Shown here: piece by piece, positions 47,023 through 59,079 of the stretch
How the letters are laid out: every line of letters begins with the position of its first letter
Numbering within the stretch: position 1 is the stretch's first letter
DNA from: Taxillus chinensis
Taxonomy: Eukaryota > Streptophyta > Magnoliopsida > Santalales > Loranthaceae
Assembly: GCA_023512835.1 (NCBI GenBank)
Contig: CM042085.1
Coordinates: 37,340,324-37,404,323, forward strand
DNA: 64,000 nucleotides
Direction: 5' to 3'
Translations under genes and position numbers: made by a program
Notes under the pieces: model-generated
Database searches by the model: none
Told to the model about the DNA's origin: nothing
What the model saw: the letters and a program-made list of their open reading frames with translations, nothing else

Positions 47023-47032
47023 GGTCTTTACA

Positions 47033-47330
47033 TCCTCCCCACCTTAGGACTTTTCGTTCGCAAGAATGCCCAAAGGACATAGCAAAATTCAAGCTTAAGC
47101 ACCGCACAACAACAAGACACAAACACATGATCATCAACATGATCACCAACTACATATGTGCAATGCAACTCACCACAAACCAAAAGGGCTTACAAGATCC
47201 AACAACACCAAGCTAAACCACATCGCAAGCATAACCACATAAGGGTACAAAGCATATGCAAAACGAATGCATAAAATATAACTCATACCTCAGGGAAGGC
47301 CCTCACATCCTCCCCACCTCAGGACTGATC
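47033..47330 (-). promoter_or_regulatory. 3' untranslated end of the Tekay-type element with two purine tracts
   Basis: On the minus strand TTCGAGGACGATCAGTCCTGAG plus GTGGGGAGGATGTGAGG (47300-47335) closes the pol region. About 270 bp later GAACGAAAAGTCCTAAGG and TGGGGAGGATGTAAAGACC mark the functional polypurine tract and LTR start. The same double arrangement is hinted at near 41190 and 42000 in the pol-less element. Confidence 0.65.
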
Positions 47331-48655
47331 GTCCTCGAACAACTCAGGATGAAGAACCCGCATCTGGCTCTCTTTCTCCCAAGTCTGCTCCTCCATGCCT
47401 CAGTGTCGCTATAACACCCGGACCAGTGGGATCGTCTTGCACCGCAAGACCTGCTCCCGCTTGTCCAAAATCTGTGTCGGCATCTCAACAACGGCACCAT
47501 CATCAACCAAGTCTATCTCGTGATAGTCCAACACATGAGAAGGATTTGGGTGATACCATCTCAACTGAGACACATGAAACACATCATGTACTCATGCCAA
47601 CTCTGGTGGCAAAGCTAATTGGTAAGCCACTGCGCCCACGGTGGTAACAATCTCAAACAGCCCCACAAAATGAGGGGAGAGTTTGGATCCACGTCCAAAC
47701 CTCTGATGCCCTCGACGCGGCAAAACCCGCAAAAATACATGGTCCCCCACTTCAAACTGCAAAGGTCGATGCCTCTGGTCCGCGTAGGACTTCTGCCTAC
47801 TCTGTGTTGTCAACATACGCTGTCGAATTAGCTGCACAATCTCTGTGGTCTCTCGAACCATATCGGGACTAAGAACCGCTGTCTCTCCTATTTGGGCCCA
47901 ACACAAAGGTGACCTACAAGGCCGCCCATACAATGCCTCATACGGAGCCATCCGAATCGTGGCCTGATAACTGTTGTTGTAAGAGAAGTCCACCAAAGGA
48001 AGGTGAGTCTCCCAACAACCTCCAAAATCTAGGACATAGGCACGCAATAGATCCTCGAGTGTCTGAATCGTCCGCTCCGACTGACCATCCGTCTGTGGAT
48101 GAAAGGTTGTACTGAGGTTTACCCTAGTACCCAAAGCACGCTGCAAATGTCTCCAAAACTGAGAGGTGAACCTAGCATCCCGATTAGATACAATAGACAA
48201 TGGGACTCCATGCAACCGCACAATCACATCAAGATACCTCTATCCCAAAGTCCTCACTGGGTCTGTCTCTCGAATTGGAATAAAATGTGCCGATTTGGTC
48301 AATCAGTCCACAATAACCCATATAGTGTCGTGTCCCCTGGAACGAGGAAGTCCAGTGACAAAATCCATAGTTACGTGGTCCCATTTCCACTCGGCACCGG
48401 CAATGACCGCAACTCATCGGCTGATCTCGGGTGCTGCGCCTTGACCTGCTGACGGGTCAAACAGGTCAAACACCTCCTTACATAATTAGCAATGGCCTTC
48501 TTTAGGCCTGGCCACCAATACTACCTCCTCACGGCATGATACATCTTGGTCCCACCAGGATGTACGACTAACCGTGACCGGTGAAATTCCTGAAGAACCT
48601 CCTCCTGAAGAGAAGTGGGAACTATCGGTCGACCCCTGCCACAATCGGGTTAGGT
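47331..48655 (-). pseudogene. pol: Tekay/Del chromovirus integrase and chromodomain
   Basis: Minus strand. An HHCC finger (FHRSRLVVHPGGTKMYHAVR, YVRRCLTC) lies near 48450-48600. The core shows [24 protein letters not shown] and [20 protein letters not shown], that is the D, D and E of the catalytic triad. The long open part is 47592-48227, ending with [21 protein letters not shown] (GPY/F-like) and [10 protein letters not shown] degenerate chromodomain follows (MPTQILDKREQVLRCKTIPL, then two stops, then MEEQTWEKESQMRVLHPELF). Stops fit C-to-T or G-to-A changes at CAG, CGA and TGG. Protease, RT and RNase H are absent; the sequence breaks at about 48655. Confidence 0.88.
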
Positions 48656-48873
48656 TTCCTAAACGGTCTATAATTCTTATTTAGCTAAGTTTTTTATTAA
48701 AAAAAATGGATTTACCTTAAATTTCTAAAGGGAATCCTAAAAGTTTTGGGTTTTGTTTAAAGTGGAGAATGAGATCCTAGGGGTTTGTTTTGGGTTTTTT
48801 TTGGTTTTATTTTGGAAATTGAAGTCCTAAAAAATGGAAACATGTTTTTTGTTTTTTTGTTTTTTTTTCTTCT

Positions 48874-48905
<32 letters not shown>

Positions 48906-50404
48906 TTACTTTCCTTTTTTGGTTTTTTGGGTTAGAAAATATTTTTTGGTTTTTGTGTTTTGTTAAAAAAAATGGTTTTGTTTTTGTTTTGTTTTTGCGT
49001 GGAATTGGAACTCCCAAAAGTGGAAATACGTTTTGACTTGAATTTTTTTTTGTTTTTTTTTGTTTTTTTGTCTTTTGGCTTTGCAATGCCTTTTGGTTTT
49101 GAAAATGTTTTCTCCTTTTTTTTTCTTTTTGCAAGGATAAAACCATGAACTAACACAATAACATACAAAGTGATGTGTGTGAATGTGACCTCCATAAATC
49201 AAAACGACCCACTCTTTTTCTTTCTTTTCTTTTTCTTCATGCCTCCCTTTGCTCTCTTTCTTTTTCCTTGTTTGTTTGTTTTTTTTGTTATACTTTACAT
49301 ATTACAACATACACATATACAAAGGAAAGAGAAATACAAGGAAAACACAATGCATACCAATAAAGAAAGACAAGGAAATATTAAGAATTACATCAAATAT
49401 CAATGTAAATAAGCTGAAAAGTAATGAATAAAGAAAGACTGAACCGACTTTGGGGCTTGCAACACTAGTCTTCTTTGAGCTCCTGTCTGCGCCGATAGTC
49501 ACTTGCTCAAATTGGAACCAACAAATTTGGTGGGACTTGTGAAGAGGATTTCCTGGTATTTGGAGACCGGAGTGATATTTTTTGAGGTTAAGATTTTCCT
49601 GGTAGGCGGCAATAAGCAAAGTGGGCGTGAGTAGCAGGGGCATGAAAAAGAACTGAGACTGGTTTTTTCCTATTTTTTTTTTTTTTGTGAGGGAAACGTA
49701 AGGAAAAGGCAGGATGGAGTTGCTTTTTTATATTTTTCATTTTCTCGGGGAAAAAGAGAGGCTGGAACGAGATAAGAGGGAAAGTGGAGTTGGAAAGGAT
49801 GGGTGATTTTGGTTTTGGGAAAGGGAGAGAGTTGGGTGAAAATCTGGGTGTTCCTCTTTTGGGATCGGGGAATTGGATGTGAAGATTGGGCGGATGACGC
49901 AATAGCGAGCCTTAACGTTTTTTTTTTGGCGAGAATCGTTCTCTCTTTCTCGGGGGCGTAATCTGGGCGTTCTCCCTGCTTGAACTTTTTTTTTTTGAAC
50001 GAACTCTTTTTTTTTTTTCTCTACCAAACTGGCGGACTCTCCCTTTTTTTCCTTGGTCGAACCTCTTCTTTCGCCTGAACAGAGGACTGCATTTTAAAGG
50101 ATTTGGCTGGATTGCATTGATTGCAGCATTTAATGCTGTATTATTGATGCAGTATTTTTATTTCCAGATTTTGTGCGTGGTCGGGTGGTCTAGCGACCTG
50201 TGCAGCTCGTGATTGTCCTTTTTAAAGTTTTCATTTAACACATGTGACCGATAGGCGTTGAAAAACGATTATGTTAGATGGCCAGCTCATTAAAACATGT
50301 CCCGTGAGTAGCCAGCGAGAGAGCCAGCGAAAGAAGCCAAACAGCGAAGGTCAACGGGTCAAAGGGTTGAAGTGTCGGCGGGGTCGAAAGTCAACGGTCA
50401 ACGG
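48656..50404. other. T-rich low-complexity DNA, no gene
   Basis: Long T runs and TTTTG repeats (48790-49120), C/T-rich stretches, and a part around 49430-50090 that reads as poorly conserved LTR-like DNA. Lys/Phe-rich reading frames on both strands come from the base composition. It probably belongs to the LTR that ends at 51570, but I could not find its start or a TSD. Confidence 0.5.
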
Positions 50405-50655
50405 GTCGAAGTGTCGGCATGACAGGCTTCGAAGCTTCAAGTCTTCGAGGCTTCGAGGCTTCGAGTCTTCGAGGCTTCGAGGCTTCGAGTCTTCGAGGCT
50501 TCGAGGCTTCGAGGCTTCGAGTCTTCGAGGCTTCGAGGCTTCTTGGCTTCGAGGCTTCGAGGCTTTGAGGCTTCGAGTCTTCGAGGCTTCGAGGCTTCGA
50601 GTCTTCAAAGCTTCGAAGCTTCGACCTGCCGACACTTCGAGGCTACGAGTCACGT
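50405..50655 (+). repeat. TCGAGGCT/TCGAGTCT tandem array
   Basis: Roughly 25 to 30 octamer units, GCTTCGAG alternating with TCTTCGAG, run head to tail. Both strands stay open in several frames because of the 8-bp periodicity. A similar but shorter CGAGGCT-rich block lies at 34640-34756 in the other Tekay-type LTR. Confidence 0.88.
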
Positions 50656-51089
50656 TTTTTTTTAACTTTTAATTACCTTTTTACCCCCACCCAAAATGCA
50701 AAAATAGACAACCTTTTGGGGATTGTTTGGGAGGACCCGTATTCGTAAAAATAGACATTTCGGACTGTTCCTCACATGCACATTTTCGGATAGTTTGACC
50801 AGGGACATTGACCATTTTTTGATGAGTTTGATTTTTTTCAATGAAAATTGTTTTGGCCATAACTTCTTCGTTTTTCATCGGAATTGAGCTCAGTCAAGTG
50901 CGTTATTCTCCAAATTTCCTCCTCTATTCCCTGGTATTGGTCTTGGGGTACTTCAGGGATTTGCAGTAGTGGTTATCCATTTTGGGCTTCCCGGTTCATG
51001 TCAATGCATCCATCTTGTGCAAATCGCAGGGAATCTCTAAGGACCTGTTCAACAAGGTATATGGCATGGGTAAAAAGGTATATATATCA

Positions 51090-51570
51090 AATGAGGTTAG
51101 TATATCCAACCTGGACAAAATGGCGTCCAACACACGTCTTCATGTAAATGCTAGGAGCATGAGATGGGTTGGGGAGACATGATCCCTACTGAGCTATATT
51201 GCTCACCCCTCCTACTGTGATGTGTTTTCTTTTAGGAACCTATAGGCCTTAGGTTGAATCCCAAGGTGGAAGACCGTATTTGTTGTTTAATTGTTTTTTT
51301 TTCAATGATGTTATTTTGGGGAAAATGATGTAACCCTATTGGGGAAAGATTGTAAAAAGGGATTTGACTGTAATAAAGGCATGTTGACTGGTTTGTAAAC
51401 ATTTATTGTGGTTTGAATTTAATAAAGATATGATTTTGTCTTTGTGAATATCTACTGTGGAAGTTTATGATGCCCTGTGTGAACTTATATTATCCTAACC
51501 CCTTATCAACTACGTGGGTAAAGGGGAGTCACGAACCGGTTTCCTCGGGTTGAAAATCCGGGGCGTGACA
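51090..51570 (+). repeat. 3' part of a diverged Tekay-type LTR
   Basis: The end GGGGCGTGACA at 51570, the ACTGAGC...GCTCACCCC module near 51188-51215, AGGAACCTATAGGCCTTAGG and AATAAAGGCATG are shared, in order, with 6826-7203 of the solo LTR. The remainder of the LTR extends left, probably through the TCGAGGCT array. It abuts Athila gag at 51571. Confidence 0.7.
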
Positions 51571-53447
51571 GTCTCCGTACTTCCTCTTTTTCATCATGAA
51601 ATCTTTCAGAACCTTCCTACATTTGGGCATTTGTTCAAGGGCTTCAATGAAAGGAATATTTATTTCCATCTTCTTGAATATCTTCAAGAAGCATTCATTT
51701 TCTTCTTCTTGATTCCTCATCCACTGAGGAAATGGCATCGTAGGCCTCACTTCTCTTGGACTTTGTTCTTCTGCTAGTTGAATCTTAGGTGGTTGCTGTT
51801 CTTGGTTAACTCCCAACTGTTTCTCTTCCTCATCTTCTCTTCCCTGATTTTCGGCTGATAAGGGTTTGGTTTGTGGGCCTTCTTCTTAGGCTTCTTAGCT
51901 TCCTTTAATGCCTTACCACTTCTCAAAGTGATAACCTTGCACCTTTCCTTGGGATTAACTTCAGTGTCACTTGGAAAGGATTTAGAGGAGACTCCTGATT
52001 GGCATTTTGTGCCACACTAACTAGTAACTTCCCCATGTTTTTAATGGAGCTCTCCATACTTCCTACCCTTTCCTTCAAATCTCCCACCTCTCTTTTGGTC
52101 GTCTTATCCTTAGTCTGATAATTCTCCCTTGTTGTTGCTGAGGATGTGGCTATTGTTGCTGCTCAAAACCCGGAGGTGGTGCAAATAATTATCCGTTGCA
52201 TACGGATTCGCTTCATCCCCGGAGGCACATATTTATACTGATTTGAAGCTTCACCTCCTCCACTCGGCTCTGGTTAAAGGCATGTTTCTGGTAGCCTTGG
52301 TTGGGATGTTGTTGCTGATAGCGTTGACCCTGGTTCTGTTGATAGAAGGGTTGCTTATGATACATACCCTTTCCTCCAATAAAGTTTGCTTCTTCAACTC
52401 CACTCCATCCTTGATCAACTACTGGTGGAGCTTGATGTGGTCCTCCAACTTTAAGAGCCAATACTTCCATGCTTTTTGCTAGAACCCGGATCTACTCTTG
52501 CATGTCATTGGAAGAATTATCAACGGAAGCTATTTTCTCCTTTGGCCTTGAAGTCCGTACATTTGACCACTGCCGATCAGCCAATGATAGTCTCTCTACG
52601 AGTTTAGCGGCTACATCAGGTTCCAAATTCATTAGATATCCTCCCGTAGCTACATTCACCTTGTCTTATTGAGGCCGAAGACTAGTGTAGAAGGATTTGA
52701 TTTGAATCCAGTGGGGTCTTCCATGGTTAGGGCATCTTCTTACCAAGTCTTTAAATCTCTCCCAAGCCTCATGGAGAGTTTCCATCTCGTCTTGCCTAAA
52801 TCGGTTGATTTCCCCTCTAAGCTAAATCAACTTGGAAGGAGGGAAATACTTAGATATAAATTTAGTCTGCATCTCCTCCCAAGTGTTTATAGAACCATCC
52901 GGTAGGCTGTTGAACCATCCAAGAGCTCGATCTCTTAAGGAAAAGGGAAAGAGTCTTAACTTTATTGCTTCCTCCGACAGATTATTGAGCTTTATTGTGT
53001 CACACATCTGAAAGAACCTCATCAAGTGCTGATGTGGGTCATCCACTGCTGTTCCTCCAAATGTATTGTTGCTCACCATGTTAATCAATGTTGGTCTCAG
53101 CTCGAAACTATTTGCTTGGACTCCTGTTTGCCAAATCCCAGAGTAGTGATCTGAAATAGTCAACCTCGCATAGTCCAAAAAGGTCCTGGGCCTAAATCTA
53201 TTATCCTCATCTTTCGGATATTGGCCATTATAATTGGCCCCTCCTTGCTGAACACTCCCATTAGGTTTTGTATCCTCCATAATGTCAAGAACTCTATCCT
53301 CTAAGCCCTGCAGTGCTTCTTAAGCTTCCTTAGCTGCCCTACGATGATCTCTAATTATCCGTTCAGGTTCTGGATTAAATGGAACAAGTTCCCTTCATCG
53401 CATACACAACTAGAGATTTCTTCAAGCACCTGGTGAGTATTCCTATA
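51571..53447 (-). pseudogene. gag: Athila-type gag, decayed
   Basis: The best part is 52822-53280: RTFLDYARLTISDHYSGIWQ, FELRPTLINMVSNNTFGG, DDPHQHLMRFFQMCDTIKLN, LRLFPFSLRDRALGWFNSLP, WEEMQTKFISKYFPPSKL. This is the well-known Athila/Ty3 Gag core. The upstream frame (to about 53400) continues with RIIRDHRRAAKEA and a stop. Downstream are a Gln/Asn-rich segment (52213-52470) and FLKIFKKMEINIPFIEALEQ (51571-51816), the C-terminal Gag/protease junction region. Frameshifts separate the parts. The 5' side is cut at 53447 by copia copy C; the matching leader and PBS are at 12043-12219. Confidence 0.88.
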
Positions 53448-55434
53448 TGTTAGAAATATAGGATTTGATGAAGCTGCCAAAATACAGTCTAAGTCTGGAG
53501 ACTCGAAGATCCGAAGGTCGTAGGGTCGAAGAGTCGAAGTTCGTAGAAATATACCTGTCACAGAACATATTTGTGAGAGGCTCAAAGACTCGTAGGGTCT
53601 GGAGACTCGAAGTAACAATATGACAGAACACGTTGTAACTCATAGATCTAGGGTCGAAGGTCGTAGAGTCGTAGTGCAGAAAAGAAAGGGTTACTGCAAG
53701 TAACTATAAATTCAGAGACTCGTAGAGTCGAAGAATTCTAAAGAACAGTAACTGACTTTAAATGACTCGAAGACTCAAAGCCCGTAGAACTATAGAGTCC
53801 CTGGAGCGCTCAAGTCACTTAACAGAACTTAAAGTGCCGCTAGACTCGTAAACTCAAGGGTCGTAGAGTCGAAGCCTTAGAACACTGTTTAGTCAATAGG
53901 ACTCGTAGACTCGTAGGTCGAAGGTTGAAGAGTCGAAGCAATAATGACTGGCAAACACAAGTGTAACTGTAACTCAAGGGCCGTAGAGTCGTAGACTCAA
54001 GGGTCATAGAAATAGATATTGTTAATCTAAAGAAATTGTCAGACGTCACAGACTCGGAGATCTGGAAGGCTGAGCGTTATAGTTGAAAGGTCGTAGCCGT
54101 AGAGTCAAAGACTCGTAGAATACGGAACCGAGTACATGAGTAAATGTGAAAGGCTATGGAAGAAATGTAAAGTCTAAGACTCGTAGAGTCGAAGGTTTTC
54201 AAGGTCGAAGACTCACGAGTCGAAGAGTCTCTTAGTCAAGTAAATAAGCTGAGAAACCCGAAGGTCGTAGACCCGTAGAGCTAGGGGTCGTAGACTCGCA
54301 GCTGTAACCACGGGAAGATTAGGTGCACTTCGAAGAAATCACTCTAAGAGCCATTAGAATAGTCGCAGACTCGTAGAGTCGTAGACTCACAGAGTCGTAG
54401 ACTTACAGTTAATAGAGTGACACAACAGACTTAATCTAACTCGAACTCTAGCCCCGGAGACTCGAAGATATGTGAGTCGTAGACTCACAGATATCAACAC
54501 TGTAAAGCCTGAAGTAAATGTCCGCAACCTCAATAGGCTCTAACTGAAACCTTCGAGTCATCAAACCTACGAGGCACCCACCTTCAAGGCATACTTAAAA
54601 TCCTAAGCATATTCACTTAGCGATATCTTCAGCTAGGGTTTGTACAGTAAGCCTGCGTCGTCTCGAGCAGGTGGAGTGTAATTAATGCCACATTAATTGC
54701 GATTAACCACTTTCCACGGATGAACAGCCAAGTTCGACTGCGCAAGTATGGGCATGCAACTGCGCAGCATGGGCAACGGATCAACAAATAAGAGCAGATT
54801 AACCCATCTCCTGACATCCTGCATATCTAGTGGCGGAAAGTTAGTCTGTCGGATGGATAACTAGGCGCACTACAATCTAAACTTAAAATATATATCTCTC
54901 TCACACTTAACGACAAAACGGAGTTAGTCTCTTTTTATGAAAGCGTGGAATACACGGAATACAAGAAAAAGGATTCTTACACACATTAAGATAGATCTTT
55001 TGTAGAATTCAAAAAAAAAAAAAAAAAGGAGTTCCAACGCTAGAGAGAGACTTAGAGAGACAAAAAGAACTTCCGAGTGTTGTGCGCCACGTTGAACCAA
55101 GATCAAACATTGTGATCCATCATATACTCTTGTTCATCAAAGATCCAACACTATCATTGAGTCTCATCTCTGTGTTGTTTCCCACAATCCAAACTATCAC
55201 AGTTCATTCCTATTACATCCGAGATCTGTTTAGCCAAGAGTATTCACTTCCATCTCGATTTGTCCGATAGTTCATTATGCCTCACATTATCACTCAAATT
55301 ACTACTTGTCATCTTCTCCATAAATACTTCCATCATAGTTATCCATAGAAGTAGTATAAACCAGCTAACAATCTAGCTTCCACACACTAAGAAAGTCTAT
55401 TCACCCCCCCTCTAGACTCACTTTGGGACCTACA
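53448..55434 (+). repeat. 5' LTR of copy C
   Basis: 1987 bp, TGTTAGAAAT to GGACCTACA, colinear with 10066-12042. Its first kilobase is built from variants of GACTCGTAGAGTCGAAG in both orientations. Only one base separates it from the PBS. Confidence 0.93.
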
Positions 55435-55435
55435 A

Positions 55436-55450
55436 TTGGTGTCAGAGCAG
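55436..55450 (+). promoter_or_regulatory. primer binding site of copy C
   Basis: TTGGTGTCAGAGCAG differs from the copy B site only by A to G within TGGTATCAGAGC, the initiator tRNA-Met type PBS. Confidence 0.9.
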
Positions 55451-55476
55451 TTCTACAACTCCGTAGAGATCCCTAA

Positions 55477-57573
55477 ATGGCCGATATGGATTCCAACAGT
55501 GCAACTCCAGCTCCCGAGCATGCTCCGGCTCCTATTGAGGAAGTTGAAGCCAGTCTTGTTCCAGAAGAAGGAGCGACTAGAGATCAGGAGCAGGAAGAAC
55601 CGAGTACCAGCAGCAACAAGAAAGAACAAGAAGACTTCTATGACATCTTGCCTGGCTCATCCTCCCAAGTACCTATGTGCACACCCACGCGCTTTTCCAA
55701 ATGGAAATGAGAGCACACCTAGACATGCTCGACACCTATCTCTAGGAAACAATAAAGAACGGACCTTTCACCCCAAAGAGCATGCAGAGAGGCCGGCTAA
55801 TGACGAAGGACCCAGACAGTTGGTCTAAGTGGAGCAGAGGAAAGTAAAACTTGGCTTCAAGCCATACTTTTCTCTGTGCTCGATGACAACATGTTCATGG
55901 ATGTGCAAGACTTAAAGACAGCGAAAGACGTATGGGACAAGTTATGTCTCATCTACGAAGGAGATGAACAAATACAAGACAGCAAGATCTCCATGCTTAG
56001 GCAGGAGTATGAAGCCTTCAGATGTGAACCAAAGGAATCACTGGATAGCATATACAAATAGTTCACAAGTTTGATTCAACACATGAAGACTTACAATGTT
56101 GAGATCTCTCAGAAGGACAAGAATGACAAGTTTCTGAGATCTCTACCCTTGAGATCTGCTAATAAAGATATCAGCCATCCGTCAGCTGAAGGAATGGAAG
56201 ACTTGTGCCTTGGAAGCACTTTATGGGGACCTCAAGACGTTCGAGATGCAAAAAGAAGAACTTAAGGCATTTGAGAACCCTTCCAAGAAAAAGGAGAAGT
56301 CTGTGGCCTTTAAGGCGGCTGCTGAACCAAGGGAACCATCTTCAGAAGAAGAAGAAGATGATGCTGAAGAACTTCTTTTAGATAACGCCTCAGATGAAGA
56401 GGTGGCATTTCTGATCAAGAAATTGCTAAAGAGAAGGGGGAACTATAGGAGGAAAGTAAGACATTCATCCTCATCTTTCTCTAAGGCAAAAGATAAGGAG
56501 AAGTTGCAGTGTTACCACTGCAACCGGCCCGGCCACTTCACTGCCGACTATTACAAGCTGAAGAGGGAGAAAAAGGAGGCAGCTGAGCAGAAGAAGAAGA
56601 CCAAAGGCTCCTCAAGCAGAAAGGATGACAAGAGGAAGAAGGCTCTTGTCACCAACAAGTTTAACAGTGAAACTGAGGAGGAAGAAGAATCATTTGATGA
56701 GGAGAAGAAGGAAAAAGGTCTCATCTGCTTCATGGCTGACCATTCACCTCCCGTCAAGGTAAGAACTTATGAACAACTCTACATTGAATATGAAGACACC
56801 TATAGAGCTCTTAAAGAAATAGAAGAACAATTTCTTCCTATGAAAGTTGACAAAGAAAGATATTATTCTAAATCGGAAAGGCTTTCATGTGAATATACGG
56901 ACTCCATAGATGACTATGAAAGAACGAGAGAAGATTAAGAGTCTAAGTGAGTGAGATGAGAAGCACACACGATGATCTTTTGGACAAAGCTAGACAATTG
57001 AAAATGGCTAATAAAGACATCAATAGGCTTGAAAAGGAACTAGATGAATCCAAAGCGGAACTGGAGAAAGAAAGACAAATCAGTAAAACATGGCAAGATT
57101 TTGCCGAGATTGCAGCCCACTTTAGGACCACTCCGGATGTTAAAGGTCTAGTCTTAGGTCTACGTTTCTCCGAAGACCAAATAGCTAAGGCCCAGACTTA
57201 CCTTTGTGCAGACTAAGTGTCTTGCTAGCTTTGTTCCTACTAGCGGTGTGCTTCTTGATTGTGGAAAGGAGGTACAAATGGCTGTTACTTGTCCACCCAA
57301 ACCTGTAACACCTGAACTTAGAGATATGGGTACTGTTGCATCTCAGGACAGTGATGCAGCAGTTGATTAGATAGAACTGAAAGCTGAACCTTTAGTTAAC
57401 TTGTCCTCTACATCCCAATGCAAGGGTACGGGTGTAGTATTGACGGAGACAAACTCAAGCGCACTTACTTCTACGTTTGAAATTGGCTCATCCAGCAGAG
57501 GTGTTTCCTCCAAGCCTAAGTTTATCCCTGGTGGGAGAGTTAAGAACGGTCTAGGATATGTGAGAGAACCTAG
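55477..57573 (+). pseudogene. gag: Sirevirus gag, copy C
   Basis: Starts M-A-D-M-D-S at 55477, 27 bp after the PBS. A small deletion after TPTRFSKWK shifts the frame. The capsid core (VQDLKTAKDVWDKLCLIYEG, RQEYEAFRCEPKESLDSIYK) ends at a TAG near 56059. 56210-56938 is a long open part with an acidic stretch, the zinc knuckle CYHCNRPGHFTADY (last Cys changed to Tyr) and EQLYIEYEDTYRALKEIEEQ. 56947-57216 is a coiled coil (INRLEKELDESKAELEKERQ). It continues until the solo LTR at 57574. Confidence 0.87.
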
Positions 57574-59074
57574 TGACAGACAAGAATTTTTAGCCTCTCT
57601 AAAAGAGCTAGCTAATGTCGTTAAATCTCTCTTCAAGATAATAAATTCCTAAGTTTGCACTAAAAGAATAGCAACAAGAAAGGGGTCGAACCCACGAGGA
57701 TTAGCCTAGTTCTCTAGTTCTCAAATCAAAACACCCAATTACTCTTGTTCTATAAAATGTCTTGGCAAAAAGTTTTCTTTTTTTAAACTAAAGATCTAAT
57801 TTTTATTTGGTTTTCTGAATAAACAAAGAAAGCAAATTGATTTTAGGATTAAGATTCAAGGATTAAAAGCATCTAGGGTCACAATTTCACCTCCCTATGT
57901 TATCTCTACTGGTTCATGGTATTAGGGTTGTCTGATTGAAAACATGCTAAACATAAGCCAAGGACAACAAATGGTCATTGAGGTCCTTTTAAGAGTTGTA
58001 TGCCAGAATGGTCATCTAAACACACAAACATGCAAAGCCAATAAATCATACTTGCAAAAGGATAATGATCACACCAATCACAAATAAGTTATGAATCTCA
58101 ATCTGCCCCAGACTAGGGCTAAGAATACCAAGGTGTACATCCAAAGATAGAATTAAGAACAGTTCATAAAACATGCAAAACTCAATCATCCAAACCCAAT
58201 ATTCATAAACACAACGAAAACAACAAGGGGGGCTACATTGCTCCCCTAGATTAAAAGACTACTCACGCATGATTACAAGCAAAACCATAGCAGAAAAGCT
58301 AAACATCTTCTTCTTGACCACGCGCGCAACAAAGCTTCAAATCCAGGCTCCAAAATCCGTGACCGGCTGTTGCGACGGCTGCTCTCCTAGGTCAAGGAGC
58401 ACCTCCAAGTCGTGGAGCCTCTCTCTCTCTCTCTAAAACGTGTAGGGGGGTTAGGCATGCATAAGCGAGGGCGTGGAGGCTGTATTTATAGAGTTTGGAT
58501 GGGCTTTGAGGTGTGTACCCTAGCCCATTTATCAAAACGGCGTAGTTTTGATAAGTAACACTCGAAACTTTAAAATCTCTATCTTCCATCCACAATTTGG
58601 ACATGGGCCTTCAGAAACAAATGATCAGCATGAAAAAACGATAGGATCGGTCCAAAAATATCTCTGCACGCCAATTTGCACGTGATATGGTGAATTCACG
58701 TGCACCTCCAAATCAGCTCAAACTTCTCCTCAAGCTTCCTTGCATCCTATAAAGGCTTGAGAGGCAAAAATAGGCTTGCACATGAAATGGGTGAATTCAC
58801 GTGCAGCTCCAAATGCTCTGAAATTTCTGTGGTAGGTAGATGACATCATTCTAAGAAACTTTTGTTCTTGCACGCCAATTGTTTGAGGCCATCTACTATG
58901 TCAAAAGTGAGGTCCAAAATCTTCCAAAACAGCTTAAAAACGCATGTATTTGCAAATAGCATCTTCCTAGGGGTTAGAGCAAATATATATGATATATGAG
59001 GCAATAAGGCTCTAATCATGCTCTTAAACATCCTAAATAAACACTAGAATAACGGCATAAAATGCACGTTATCA
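57574..59074 (-). mobile_element. Athila-like solo LTR K, TSD CCTAG
   Basis: 1501 bp. On the minus strand TGATAACGTGCATTTT to TCTTGTCTGTCA. CCTAG flanks it at 57569-57573 and 59075-59079, inside gag of copy C. A TATA box (CTATAAATAC near 58480) and an ACGT dyad (58531-58552) mark U3. Its end matches the LTR fragment at 12220, which is followed by a tRNA-Asp PBS, so this is an Athila-type LTR. Its 58640-58930 part is closely similar to the U3 of the Tekay-type LTRs. Confidence 0.92.
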
Positions 59075-59079
59075 CCTAG

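Larger units (their letters stand above)
33363..47032 (-). repeat. 3' LTR of a Tekay/Del-type chromovirus, heavily nested
   Basis: On the minus strand the LTR starts TGTAAAGACC (47032) directly after polypurine tract CCTAAGGTGGGGAGGA and ends GGGGCGTGACA (33363). Two solo LTRs are inserted (35177-45142 and 45492-47022); without these and their TSDs the LTR is about 2.16 kb. LTR parts are 33363-35176, 45148-45491 and 47028-47032. It contains the TGAGC...GCTCACCCC module (near 33760-33775), a two-copy repeat around ATGCCCG.CCACGGTGCCAC (34036-34150), a GCTCGAGGCT-rich stretch (34640-34756) and a TC microsatellite (35104-35144). No gene. Confidence 0.8.

Noticed and set aside
48757..49202. Phe-rich (+) and Lys-rich (-) ORFs
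   Set aside because: These are translations of T/TTTTG low-complexity DNA with no domain.
50271..50672. A 133-residue ORF with SRLRGFE repeats, and one on the other strand
   Set aside because: The 8-bp TCGAGGCT array keeps several frames open on both strands; the peptide repeat is a translation of the DNA repeat.
57680..57705. B-box-like GGGGTCGAACCCACGAGG
   Set aside because: It lies in an Athila-type LTR with homologous copies at 12328, and there is no A box or cloverleaf around it.
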